A DNA stretch of 64,000 bases from Emmonsiellopsis sp. PD_33 (lineage: Eukaryota; Ascomycota; Eurotiomycetes; Onygenales; Ajellomycetaceae), in assembly GCA_032988165.1 (NCBI GenBank), contig JANTQF010000126.1, positions 33,008 through 97,007 on the forward strand, given 5' to 3'. This document shows, piece by piece, positions 11,139 to 22,560 of the stretch (the first letter of the stretch is position 1; the number at the start of each line of letters is the position of its first letter). Below the pieces are notes generated by a model that ran no database searches, had not been told where the DNA came from, and was given only the letters and a program-made list of their open reading frames with translations. Position numbers and translations under genes: made by a program.

Positions 11139-13014
11139 GGTGGAAGGGCAAGGTGGACTCGGTGCCAGATGGAGAGGAAGGTAGATATATGGCGGTGGTT
11201 ATATGGGTAGGTGGATGCCATTTTATATAGTTAGTAGCTATCTATGTACTCCGTAGATGCTGTGATGTTTATTACCAACATATTGACCGTTGGCGTGCCC
11301 ATGAACTCATTACTGGTGTTTTTATTATCACTTCCTACAGTATGAGAGGCCGCTGCAGAGAAATAATACCTATTTATATAAGTTATGTCCCGCCCCGCAG
11401 ATAGATGGTTACCCGACAGACAAATAAAAAAACCCCAGCCAATCCACACAGTAATTCCTCGCTGACCGAATAACTATCTGGCCAACTATGTATCCCCTCA
11501 GAAATCCTCCGAACCCATAACTCCTCAATCGAAAAATCTCCCTCCATCGCAGACCCAATCAACCCCACCCACCCACGTAGGTAGGTAGGTAGCTAGCTAT
11601 CGATATCATTTTTGATCCCTAGTAGGTTTAACTGCCACTGGCCGGCCCCTTTTTCTCACGATCTGATGTAAGCTAGTTACATAGTTAGCTATCGCTTAAC
11701 AAAAAGGTATGCAGCATCAGGCTGGACTAATAGCGGTGATAATAATGTGCGCATGTGTATGTTTCGGATGAACAGGTTGAGGCGGGGGGAAGCGGGGACG
11801 GTGGGATGGGATGGGATAGGATAGAATAGGTTGGGGCGGGGCGGGGCGGCTTTCTTTTTGTAATTATCTGCAGTAGTTGTACGATGTGGAATGGAATGTT
11901 GAGCTACGTATGTAATTAATGAATCTACTAGACGTGGTTAGATGCAGATTTTGATGGTCTTACTGTATGAAACAGTTATCAAAACCCTCATCCCTCGACT
12001 GGTCTCGTGTCTGTTGGCTCTTGGGATAGTTATATATATTTTGTTTTGGCGGGGAGATGCAGGCAATAGTTTGGTTATGGACCGCGGAGGAAGGATGAGC
12101 GGGGGCGCCGCGGCATGGCAATAGTTTAGAAGTTAATAAGCCAACACGGCCTCGACGTTTCGAATAACAGAGAAAATAAAATAATAAAACAGTGACGAGC
12201 AGGCAGCAGAATAAGTTGTAGCTTTCTTGTACATCTCAATTGCAACCACCACGGAAATCACTGTCTCTGCTTGGTTTGCAGTTACTATGCGTACTCCGTA
12301 GTTAGTTAAGGGAGAGGAGTCTAGGAGATCCATAGTGGCATCCCAAAAATCAACCCGCAAAGCCCCGCCTTATTATTACCTTGAGGCTTTACCTGCCTTT
12401 CCAATTCCCGACCCCGCAAACTGGGCTGGACCGGGCAGCAACGTTCAAATCCAAAGCATGAGAAACCCCAAAAATACCAAAAAAGGGGGGTTGATGCCAG
12501 ATGGTACCTGTGGCCTGGGCGGGCGTGTTTCATTGAGCCCCGAATCAGGTTAGATAAGACATGAGTTTGCTTTCTCATTTTTCATCCCTCTTTTTATGTT
12601 TGTCGCGTACGCGCGCTTAATTCTTTCCAATGAAATAATGAGAAAATTTTTCCCCCGCGGTGAAATATATTTTTCTTTGATTTCATAGGGCATGATTGGC
12701 GACTTGGGAATTGTTTTTTGGATTGGTGGGTGTTTTTGGAGATCGTTAGGGAGGAACCAAGGGAAGATACGCGGAGATATTAAACGGCGGAGGATATTTC
12801 CGCGCGCGTTAGAATTGTATGTGGTCGTCGACGGTAGCTGTGGTTTGTTTATCTGGATATATTCTATTGCTATCTTGAGCTGTGATGTGATCAGCCTTGG
12901 GGTAGAAATTTTGTCGTGATCGGCTTGGAGGCAAGGTACTCTGTGTTTATTGCGTTGTTTAACGATGACCTGGGTAAATTTAGACGAAGAGTCGCCCTAA
13001 AAATGGAGTCTTTC

Positions 13015-13074
13015 AGCCTTGATAAAGGCTCAGCGGGACCGCACCAGTAAGGATCTCCAGCCACCGATGGCTGG
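13015..13074. other. Two adjacent hairpins, possible structured RNA element
   Basis: AGCCTT-GATA-AAGGCT (13015-13030) and CCAGCCA-CCGA-TGGCTGG (13057-13074) are perfect stems of 6 and 7 bp with 4-base loops, 26 bases apart. No polymerase III boxes or known RNA family signature is recognised. Confidence 0.25.
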
Positions 13075-16000
13075 GGAAGGTGCCTAACTGATTTTGGTCA
13101 ATGGTAAAGAATGGGACGCGGAGGAGGTTTACTCCTCTCAGGCTCAGCCGCCGCTCACCAAGCCTTCTTTTGTGTTGGCAGGGAGGGAGGGAAATTCATC
13201 CCACAGATCACTGGTCATCCAACGATGATCAGCGATAGAAAACGACAAGTCGGTATTTCCGAGCCCCCCGCGGCTAGTCCCAAGACTGGAGCGGCTTTGT
13301 ACCGAATCAGACGTTCATCCCCAGTGACAGACCCACCTTCCCGCTCCGGAACGCGTTCCACCCGCATTTAGCGTTAATTCGCACCAATAGATCGATGATA
13401 TTCGGTGGCTGTGGTGGTCTGTGGGCCGTCGACATGGGTGGTGTATTCAATGCATGTCAGAAAGATGCACGGAGTAAATCCTCATGAGAGGCTGCTCCGT
13501 GGAAACTACCCCCTCGTCATCTGAGATTTCTTTCTTGTTCCTTTTCACCGTCGGAGTCCAAATATCGGGACACAATGATGGGCGGTTGCATTGTTCTTGC
13601 AGAGAATGGATGAGGCGAGTCGGAGTTAGTGTGGAGTTATGGTATTGTAAAGTATCTCGAGTATTGTGCTGTATGTTATTAACGAAGATTTCAATACACG
13701 GATTCCGCCAGTGGTAACAAACCGTCGTATCATAAGATACATGTATTAAGGACCTGTTTGACAGATCACAAAGCCATCTCCAACTTCACCAATGTCAAGG
13801 CACGGCTCCTCCAGCACAGAATCTGAAAGGGAAACTCCCAGTGACTCTGCCATGCCAGTCCCCTTGTATTTATCCATGAAAGATTGGGTTCTTTATTTGC
13901 AAAAGATGGATTGCTCATTCAAAGCACTGCTCATAACCATGCCAATATATTTGATACAATGGGCGCATTCTCTGTAGGGGTGGTTGACACTGGTTGTCCG
14001 AGGGGTCGACGAGTCGACGACGACACGCAACGACGAGGGCTGGGCTCGGGTGAACTGTTGCAGCCTCCAGTTCATTTCGTACATATCTGAAAACCACGCG
14101 AAGCTCTGGAAGTGGTCTGCAATCGCCCACTCCACTTCCAGTCAGGGTGATCAATAGCGAAAAATGCAATCAATCAACTTCCGCCTTGGGGAATGAAGAG
14201 CATGAAAAAGGCGGAAGCTTGAAAAAAAAAAAAGAAAATATTCAACCAGTAGCGCCGCTCCATCATTCTCACACATTCTTGGTGTGGCCCTGTTTCGCTC
14301 AAGGGGGCATGGCGTGAGGTCATTGCGTCCAGAGACTGGCGTCCACGGGTGTCACTGGTCCGGAAATTCAAAGGCTTTGGCCTCTGGGCGCTCAGTCATG
14401 GAGATGGAAGGCCGAAGTTTCAAAAGATTCTTCTTTCTTTACCATTGACCAGAAGCGGATGGCTGGGCATTAATGAAGGACGTTGTTTGTTCGTTTTCCA
14501 CGAGCCCGTGACGGCGCATCGCTTCCTAACGGTTTGAATTGTTGTTTGTTTTAGTTCTAACGATTTGCTTGGAACAGGGGAGACAGGATCTTTTGTCGAC
14601 ATTCGTCCCATCGGTTTCAGATCTCTCCAATCCTGGGCGTATCTGCGCGCTTGTGTGCTGCGATCTCTGCCGATGGCTATTCCAGATACGTGCGCGTTTG
14701 TCCCCCCAATGTCTTAGCTGGCGCGCTTGGAGCCCAGGCTGAAGCTGATTTGGAGGCCCCAGCAGTCGACTCGTTTCCCTGCATGGCGCGTTGGTGAGTG
14801 GTGGCTTTGCTGGTGGTTTGAAAAGAGGAGAAGGAGAGATCATGTTGGGTAGCCGAGGTATTGAAATAATACGGTATTTCTGTATGTATTAGGTATTGTA
14901 CGAACTCTATGTATCTATGTACTGTAACGAAACATACGTCCAGTACGCATATCTTTTTGCGTGGGAGGGAGATCACTCTGCTGTCCGTCTGTCTGTCGTG
15001 CATTAAATTAACTCCGGCGCTGCGTGGACGAGAATTTGCGGAGGTTTTCCTGGCGGCTTTTTGCGGCTCTGGTCCTTTCTCTCCTCATTGTTTCCCTCCA
15101 CTGAGTGGGCGCGCTTGTTTGCTTGCACCTCACCGTTTGCCCGTCTGCTCAGCTCTGGCGTCCAACAGCCGGCCCTAAACATGATAATTCACCTGCCCAC
15201 GAAGCACAATTTGTTGGCGTTTCAACACCCTCCGTTCCGAGCCTTGTGTTTTGGTGGGGGACATTGTGTTAGGCTTGATCAACCCGCCGTGTAACGGGTT
15301 GACTCACTATTCCATTGCATGGTTTCGAGGAGAGAGAAAAAAGGAAAAGAAAGAAAAAAGAGAAACCTGACCTTTTGCATGACTCCTGCATGCGTAGAGG
15401 GTTCTTCTCAAACATGACCTCAAGAGTCTCGGAGATAGGAGTTTGCTCGTGCATGCCGTCAATTAACGACCCAACTCGGACAAAGGTCCAAGATTCCGTC
15501 ATTGATGCAATGCGGGCAGCGGAAGGCTGTCTTTGTCTGCATTCTTCAACTGTCTTATTACATGTACCTGCTTCGCGGGGCAGCAGCAAGGCGGCAATGG
15601 CCTGGACCTTTTCACGCTGATGGCTAATGCTGATGAGGAATGTCATGGAGAGCCAATTCCAACGATGACGTCCTCGATGGGTAAACCATATGTTGGTTTA
15701 ACATGGAGTTTGCCCCTTTTTGTCTGGGAAGGGATCTATCTATCCGGGCAAAGCATTATTGGAAACATCGCGTTACCAATTCCATTTTATGATTTCAAAC
15801 GCCATATGGATATATGGTTATTTCGAAGCATCTTCGTTTCTATGTATGCAGTCTGTTGCTGCTGCAGATTCTTCACTTCCAATTATTCTCTCTAGAAATG
15901 AACGACAACCGTTGAAATCTGTCCAGGACCTATCACGGCAAATGTTCAAGATTGAGTTTCGTCGTTTGTTTGATTTGGCATTGAGAAACTCATGCCAGCC

Positions 16001-16487
16001 AAAGAACCATTACATTAACTTCATTGCTCCCTTCATAAGGTGCGCACTGGTTTTCCACGGTATATCGAGACGTTTAAGAGAAGAAGAGGGCGGGGCATTG
16101 GGGTTATAAAGGAGAGGGCCAGCTTGAAAAAGAAGCATGGGGTCAAGGCGAATTTATCAAGGTTCCCTGCGGGCTCACTTCTGATTTCTTTGACCCGAGC
16201 CTTAAGACTCCAGAGCTACTGGTTCTATAGACAGTTGCTTCATGCTCCTTTGGATGGATGGCTAGATGTCTCCTTAGGGCTGGAGCTCATGCCTGGCCGC
16301 GGGGGTAGGATGGTCTGTGGTACTTGCGGGCCTTTGGTGGGGGGAGGGTATTTGCCTGGTCTCGTCCAAGGTCAAGGGGTTCTATCCCATGCTTGTGGAT
16401 AAATCAAAATTATCAAAATGCCGGTTCAACAACGCAGAATAGGGGTATAGTTACGCACAACAAACAGTCCAGCAGCCATACACAGCT

Positions 16488-17686
16488 TCACCATGGCTCA
16501 TCCGCTTCTTGCAATAACTCCGTAACCTCTGTATCACTAATATAATCCATATCCATATCCATGCCATCCTCATCCTCATCCTCATCCTCATCCTCATCCT
16601 CATCCTCATCCTCATCCTCATCCTCATCCTCATCCTCATCCTCATCCTCATCCTCATCCTCATCCTCATCCTCATCCTCATCCTCATCCTCATCCTCNNN
16701 NNNNNNNNNNNNNNNNNNNNNNNNNNNNNNNNNNNNNNNNNNNNNNNNNNNNNNNNNNNNNNNNNNNNNNNNNNNNNNNNNNNNNNNNNNNNNNNNTCCT
16801 CATCCTCATCCTCATCCTCATCCTCATCCTCATCCTCATCCTCATCCTCATCCTCATCCTCATCCTCATCCTCATCCTCATCCTCATCCTCATCCTCATC
16901 CTCATCCTCATCCTCATCCTCATCTTCATCCTCCCCTTCCAAATCACTACCACTACCACCACCCCCTTCACCCTCTTCACCATCAAATTAATCCTCATCC
17001 TCCTCATCCTCATCCCTCTCCTCAACAGGCAGCCTATTCCGCCACTCATCAAACAAAACCTTAATCCCCCTCCTCACATCCCCCTCCCACTCAACCCTCA
17101 ACCCAGCCCGCCTAAGCACCTGAACCACCCTCCTCGCAACGGCCTCATTCTTCTTCTCACTCTTCGTAAACGAGCCATGATAAAGCATCAACCCCTCCCC
17201 ACCCCCCAGCCTCATCGTAACCTGCTCATGAAAAAACACATACCCCACCGTCCTCGCCTCCTCGCCCCCATCATAATCATCATCATCCTCCCTATCCTCC
17301 CCAACCTCCGCAATCCCACACGTCCGACAACACCCCACATTCATCCTAGCAAGGATCTTCCACCTCCTCTCCAGCACCTCAAAGCCCGACGCTAACTTCT
17401 CCGCTACCGTCCGCTCCTGATCCGGCGCGGGCCAGGCCTGCTGGATTTCCAATTGCTGTTTCCAGACGGGGATGACGATTTGCCGTGCGAGGCGGTCTAG
17501 TTCTTGCTCGGTTGGGGGTGGACCACCATTCTCCTCCCCCTCTGCCTCCCAGCGTCCGGATTCTAGCTCGTCGAGCAGTTGCCTGGTGGTTTGTGAGATG
17601 AGGCCCGAGAGGCGGTAGAAGCCGGATTTTACCTTCCAGGTTGCGCTGGCCCTGGCGCGGGAGATGGGGGAGGTGGGTGTTTCCAT
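16488..17686 (-). CDS. DUF6891-like protein with acidic repeat tail; in-frame stop and assembly gap
   Basis: Reading from ATG 17686 gives 232 residues to a TAA at 16988-16990. The region near residues 115-225 matches the DUF6891 pattern as I know it: a CCRTCGIAEV motif, GYVFFHEQ, a Gly-rich LMLYHGSF segment, and GLRVEWEGDV followed by a DEWRNRLP end. The same frame stays open after the stop (FDGEEGEGG, then SDLEGEDEDED) and enters a Glu-Asp repeat that runs into the 99-N gap. Beyond the gap the Glu-Asp frame continues to a sensible end, MDYISDTEVTELLQEADEPW, with TGA at 16488-16490. I therefore give the full span and treat the TAA as either a strain-specific nonsense change, an error, or a true stop with fossil downstream sequence. 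The conservative CDS is 16988-17686. Function unknown. Confidence 0.65.
16567..16922 (+). repeat. TCCTCA hexanucleotide repeat, interrupted by the gap
   Basis: Perfect TCCTCA units run from 16567 to the gap (131 bases) and from 16797 to 16922 (21 units), so at least 42 units are visible. On the minus strand they read Glu-Asp in the frame of the DUF6891-like gene; in the other frames they read Arg-Met and, on the plus strand, poly-Ser or Pro-His. Confidence 0.95.
16698..16796. other. Assembly gap (99 N)
   Basis: The repeat phase on the two sides (TCCTC before, TCCTCA after) would be continuous only if the true gap were 6k+1 bases. The N-run of 99 is therefore not the real length and artificially breaks the minus-strand frame. 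Confidence 0.95.
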
Positions 17687-18543
17687 TATTTCCGGTTGGC
17701 CGGCCGTCTATCTGGGAGTGTGAAGCAGTGGCCAGTGGGTGTGGATGGATGGATTTATTCGTGTGGAGTTTAACTTGAAAAAGAGACTAGATGAGGCCGG
17801 AGGAGCGGATAGGTTCATGCATGCCAAAAGGAAGAATTAATAGTTCGATGGATTGTATCCAGCATCATTTAGTTCAGATTTATATTGAGAAACGCTCTCG
17901 CGCTCGGGAACATCCTGCCTGTGCTCGGATATTGTTTCTTGCGAAGCTCGTGTTCGTTGTTTCTAGGCTGTCGGGAAACCCGAGTTCTCGCGTAATCGCA
18001 CATAACATGCCACACTTTCCTTATAAATTAGTTATTCTACAACCTCCTATGGGTCATACCACATCAATTTAATTCTGCACATTTTTACCTCTATAACGCG
18101 ATGTACGCCGATATAGGCCTACTAAAATAGCGCACTAGATGGGAAGCCGAAGGGCTACCATCAGCAGCAGCTTTCAACAAGAATAGCAAGGTGAAGCTCA
18201 AATATGGAAATTTGACGACGTTGGGAGGGTATTGGGGTAACTATGGGGTGCTAAATTGGCTCGATCAGGACCCAACAACCCCCTTCAGGCCATGTGGTAT
18301 TATGACGGTAGCTGCAAACTAGTATTCTCTGATTATTAACGACTGGATGCATTCTTGAGCTCTATAAAAGGAAAGACAGTGACGACAAAGCAAAAGCAGG
18401 AAAACGAGTTGACGTGCCCCCTTATCAAAAACGAACATAACAATTTTTGGAGCATTCAAACGAGCGCATAATCCGCCAAACTCCTCAAAATGAAACAAGC
18501 AGCAAAAAAATTCTCCATATTAGCATGGCCGAATCGCGGAGCG
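17687..18543. other. Spacer between two minus-strand genes
   Basis: Presumed promoter of the DUF6891-like gene and 3' flank of the F-box gene. No gene is supported. Confidence 0.4.
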
Positions 18544-19695
18544 TCATCCACTTTGTTCCACCGGGCTGGCAAAATCGATGCAACATGCCTCTGCGTAATC
18601 GTTGCTTCCGCTGTCGTCTGTCCGATTGGTATCCGGCAACATAAGGAAGAAATCCGACCCATGTCTTTTATGTCTGCGCCACGATGACATAGTAGTACCG
18701 CTATATCCATTCTTCGTGGCCGTGCAGTCGCGAAAATGTTCCCGGATATTGTTTTCCAGGTATGCACGATGGTACATAACCTTCGTGGTATCCAGCGCTT
18801 GCCTTCGCCCATACCGGCATTCCCACTGATTTGTGCAAGCGCTGCAGTATAAGCCTCGTTCAAGCGTCTGTGTCTTGTTGCTCCAAAATCCAAAGGGGGT
18901 GGCGCCCATATATTTCCATCTGTCACAAAATGCTGTCATGAAGGGATTCGTTGCTGGGCCATCGTTACGATCACAGGACCCATCACTCGATTTTCCGGAA
19001 TGGTTTTCCATATCATGCCCTCCTTTATTAAGGAGCCCACGGACATTTCTCCGTATTACTGAGTTTGTGAAATAACTGTCCAAAGAATATCGCCGTGCCA
19101 TTTTTGTACTGGGATAACGCCTTGGACGAGATCCTAAGATTCGAACTGATAGCTGTCTCGCTTCATGGACACTGACCAGCGTAACACTGTTAACGTAGAC
19201 GTGGCGTCCGCAGCTCGCGCCTGGCAGCGTTTTCATCCGTGGTAGGGATTGCAGCGCATTGTTGGTGAGAAGAGTATGAAGAGCCACCTCTCCTGGCGGG
19301 ACCAATTGGAATCGGGTCTGTTTACGGCGGCTGAGGCAGTTCCAGCAGCAGCGAGTGCACGTCGGGACGAAGATGAAAGGCCCAAAGTCGTCGCAGACAC
19401 GGCATTTTGGCTGGCAAAACTCTGAAAAAAGTTGCCTGATCAAGAGATGTGGTGACATTTCCATGGAGTGGATGACATGTAGGACGTCAGGGGCATGTTG
19501 CCTCAAGACCTTGTATGCGTATAGGTTATCAACGAGGATCTTGGAGGTGGTGTTTAGCAGGCGCATTTTCCCGATACTGTCCAGATCTAACTCCATGAGG
19601 ATTTCTTCCCGCAGTTCGAGGGGAAGGGTGCCTAAATTCCCTAGCGATGGGATGGGCGCAAAGTAGTCACGCTGTATGCGAGGCGCGGTATACAT
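18544..19695 (-). CDS. F-box protein with Cys-rich region
   Basis: A single exon gives 383 residues from ATG 19693-19695. Residues about 18-62 form an F-box (LGTLPLELREEILMELDLDS, then KMRLLNTTSK), which normally binds Skp1 in SCF ubiquitin ligases. A Cys-rich segment follows near residues 93-120 (CRVCDDFGPFIF, then PTCTRCCWNC). It is typical of a large Eurotiomycete F-box family in which this FGPFIF...CxRCCxxCL pattern recurs. A second Cys group is YCSACTNQWEC. The C-terminal part has a helix ending near HFRDC. The substrate is unknown. The open frame extends 11 codons upstream of the ATG but without another ATG. The gene is divergent from the gene at 21031. Confidence 0.85.
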   Translation of the reverse strand: MYTAPRIQRDYFAPIPSLGNLGTLPLELREEILMELDLDSIGKMRLLNTTSKILVDNLYAYKVLRQHAPDVLHVIHSMEMSPHLLIRQLFSEFCQPKCRVCDDFGPFIFVPTCTRCCWNCLSRRKQTRFQLVPPGEVALHTLLTNNALQSLPRMKTLPGASCGRHVYVNSVTLVSVHEARQLSVRILGSRPRRYPSTKMARRYSLDSYFTNSVIRRNVRGLLNKGGHDMENHSGKSSDGSCDRNDGPATNPFMTAFCDRWKYMGATPFGFWSNKTQTLERGLYCSACTNQWECRYGRRQALDTTKVMYHRAYLENNIREHFRDCTATKNGYSGTTMSSWRRHKRHGSDFFLMLPDTNRTDDSGSNDYAEACCIDFASPVEQSG

Positions 19696-21030
19696 CTTGA
19701 GAGGTAGGAAGCTGGAAGGCCGAATCACCCATCCTGGTTCGTGGTGTCGATTGAGACCGATCTACGGCTGGTACGCCTTTCCTGAGGCCATCTTGTGGGC
19801 GTCCGAGCAAAAACGAATGACAGGGGTTAATAATATAAATTAGAACGGATATATTAGCAATATAATATACAACACATTTCTCGCCGTGGGGGATGCCATA
19901 GTCTGGAAATTAGTTCTGATAAAAATAAAAATAAACACATTCCAGCTCGCAGGAGTGATAGTAGGCGCGATGTTGAAATTGAGGGATCAACGGAAGGAAC
20001 AGCTCAACCTGAGATAGAATTTGACACCTCGATATAGATGAAGTATATTCTGTCCATCGGTGTGGTCCCATTATGAAAAACAAGGGAAGATGGAGGTGGT
20101 TTGGAGTGAAAGGAGACCCATAGCTGTTTGATATCGATGCTGCCCGCGGCCACGGAGCATCTGGACGCATATTGGATGCATGGGCAAGCTTTCATTCCCT
20201 TGTACCTATTTGAATACTGTTAGCATGTAGCTTCCTTGTGTTTAGATATCTTTTGCTGATAATGCTACTGTCTTTGAAGCTTGGAGAAGGCCAGGGGATG
20301 TAGAAGAAATACTAGGAGGAGTGGTTAAACGGAAACCAAAATCCTTGGTCGTCTCTTCTCAACGATCTTTGAGGTGCATTTCTATCTGACCAAGGGGATA
20401 GATCAGGGCTAAAGGGTTGGCATATATGGATTCCTGTGTCTGGAGATAGCTTCCAGTCAGGTCAGGTCAACATAGCAGCAGAGGAGGAAAAGGGGTAAAA
20501 CCAGGCAGATTATATACCTGACAGCTATGTGAGAATCAGCTTACCTCTGCCATCATCAGTCTGTATGGATTTATTTGCTGATGGATAGATCCTCCGAATA
20601 GAACAGCGCTGTGGTTTCTCTAGAAATTGACAGCACTATCCAGCACCTCCAGTGAATTGCTGTCTCTGCGGACACAACAACCACATCCCAACCTCTCCTC
20701 GTCCTCAACAACCGCCTGTTCAGAGATCAATCCACCTCTCAGACCCTTCAACTGGGCGTTCGTTTCCTCGACTTAAGCCCCCAAGCATTGCCGATTGCCA
20801 ATATTTTTATTTCTTAGATTATATAGCGCTCGCATCACGACGTCCGCAGTGTACGTGATATAACCACCAACGACCCATAACCTTCGGATCTGTGTCTGCA
20901 CCCTCTGTTTCGCGTCGGGTCCTTTCATTTGCACGTTGGCACAATTACCTTCTCTCAGATTATACAATATCTTATCCCAGGAAGGAATACCAATTGCCAT
21001 ATTGTGCAGCAGCACAACCACCGGCCTAAA
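19696..21030. other. Divergent promoter region
   Basis: It separates the minus-strand F-box gene from the plus-strand gene at 21031. No gene is supported; open frames are short and lack protein-like composition. Confidence 0.4.
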
Positions 21031-22560
21031 ATGAGTTACAGTTATGGCTCATACCAAACGCCCAATCCAGCTTACTCCCAGGAGTGGACTGGCTCGAATC
21101 CTCAGTCACGTAACAAGGTAAGCTCACCCTCAGCTCGTCATCCCTTCTCAAGGAGAAGTGAAAGTGAAAAGTAGCTAATAAGGATAACCCTTAAATAGAG
21201 TCATCTAGGAAAACCTCTGTCCGAGATAGAGATGGAGCCAATAGATTTTGAAATGTCACTCGATATTGAAGAACAGGTACGCGACAGGTGGATTCATACG
21301 TGTCTGCAACATTTCTTTCGGGATGCTGATCGCGGGGACTAAAAATAGGCTGCCCTTTGGGCACAGAAGAAAAGAGACGAAGAAAGACTCGAGAAGGCCA
21401 GAGAGCGCATGTACGAGGTAAGAAGAAAATCTCGTACCATCATCAAAAACATAACCGGAAATAAAAGATGCAATCGGTATCCTAATTAAAAAAATTTCTA
21501 GAATAACGAGGGTCCTGAACGCTCTTGCCAGAGACAAAATGGATATGAAGAACCATTCGGATCACCCGTGCTAGCTGGCACTGCTAGTAGTTACGACGAA
21601 GATATATCCTCCGTTTGCACCGAAGACCACTATGAAACGATAGGAAGGAAACAAGGAGAAACAGGCCTTTTCGGACTGTACGCCGACGAGGACGACACAG
21701 AGGATGAGAAAGCAGGGGAAGTTGACGAAGAATACGGCGCCTACTACCATCTCACCACACCAAAAGAACCCAGACCTACCTTCGTGCACACCGAAAATCG
21801 AATACTCACGTTAAGATCGCCCTACCTAGGCCCAGTCGGCTGGACCGTACCGCGTCGCGATGGCCTGCAGCTCACCAAGCCGTTTCTCATCTACCAAGAT
21901 CCCTCAGTCATGTCCACCAACACAGCCGCGTATCTAGGCTACTCCGCACCACCGCCAACACCCCGAGCAGACCCGCGACGACCAGCGTTCGCAACATGGC
22001 CAGTCAACGAACACATCAACCTCCTCGCTAGCGACGATAAGGAGAACGTTCCTGGAGATATTGACGAGGAGGATGAAGACGAGGGCATGCCGGACCGCGA
22101 TGCACATGTGCAAGATAATATCGTCGCGGAAGCGGAGAACATCGTTGAGCTGGCGGCGTCAAGGGAGCGGAGGGATTTCTTCGTGGGGAATCAGATGCTG
22201 CCCAGGTCTTTTGGGTACGGATACCAAGAGAACGGATATGCGGGCGGGGAGTATCGATATGAACATGAGGGCGAGAATTGGCATGAGGAATATGACCAGT
22301 TTGATCCGCAACTAGAGCAGCAGCGAATGCGGGAACGGGAACGGCAGCGGGAGCAGCGGGAGGCTGAGATGGAGTTTAATATTGCGATGGGGGGTTCGTT
22401 GGATGCGAGCCCTGTGCGGTCGCAGCGGGCGCATTCGAATTCTATCGTTGCTGTGATCAGTCCGCCGGGGAGGGTGCTGGGTGTGGGTGTGGATGACGCC
22501 GGTGATCCAGTCGGGCGTGGATGGGATGGGTCTCCTGGGGCTCCGTTAGGATTTTTCTGA
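21031..22560 (+). CDS. Acidic protein of unknown function, four exons
   Basis: Exons 21031-21117, 21199-21276, 21349-21417 and 21502-22560 join in phase 0 at every junction and give 430 residues. The three introns are 72-84 nt with GTAAGC, GTACGC and GTAAGA donors. The N-terminus is Tyr/Ser/Pro-rich (MSYSYGSYQTPNPAYSQEW). It is followed by an acidic helix (PLSEIEMEPIDFEM) and a charged coiled coil (WAQKKRDEERLEKARERMYE). The middle is acidic. A Glu/Arg-rich helix near residues 340-370 leads to AEMEFNIAMGGSLDASPVRS and a Gly/Val-rich end. There is no membrane segment. I do not recognise a named family. All-phase-0 introns interrupting a continuous helical stretch strongly support the exon structure. 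Confidence 0.75.

Larger units (their letters stand above)
9681..16487. other. Gene-poor region of about 6.8 kb
   Basis: I see no frame with protein-like composition on either strand and no tRNA pattern. The content is short tandem repeats, a 20-bp perfect palindrome at 9897-9916, two TACTCCGTA copies (11247-11255, 12292-12300), two adjacent hairpins at 13015-13074 and a 12-bp palindrome GGAACGCGTTCC at 13348-13359. It does not look like a transposon: I see no terminal repeats and no transposase- or reverse-transcriptase-like frame. Long regulatory DNA or a non-coding RNA locus remain possible. Confidence 0.45.

Noticed and set aside
15720..16109. Plus-strand frame of 129 codons in the gene-poor region
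   Set aside because: No family recognised and no splice partners; composition not clearly coding.
16561..17064. Plus-strand poly-Ser / Pro-His frame over the hexamer repeat
   Set aside because: Product of the TCCTCA repeat and the gap. The minus-strand Glu-Asp frame is flanked by real protein sequence on both sides.
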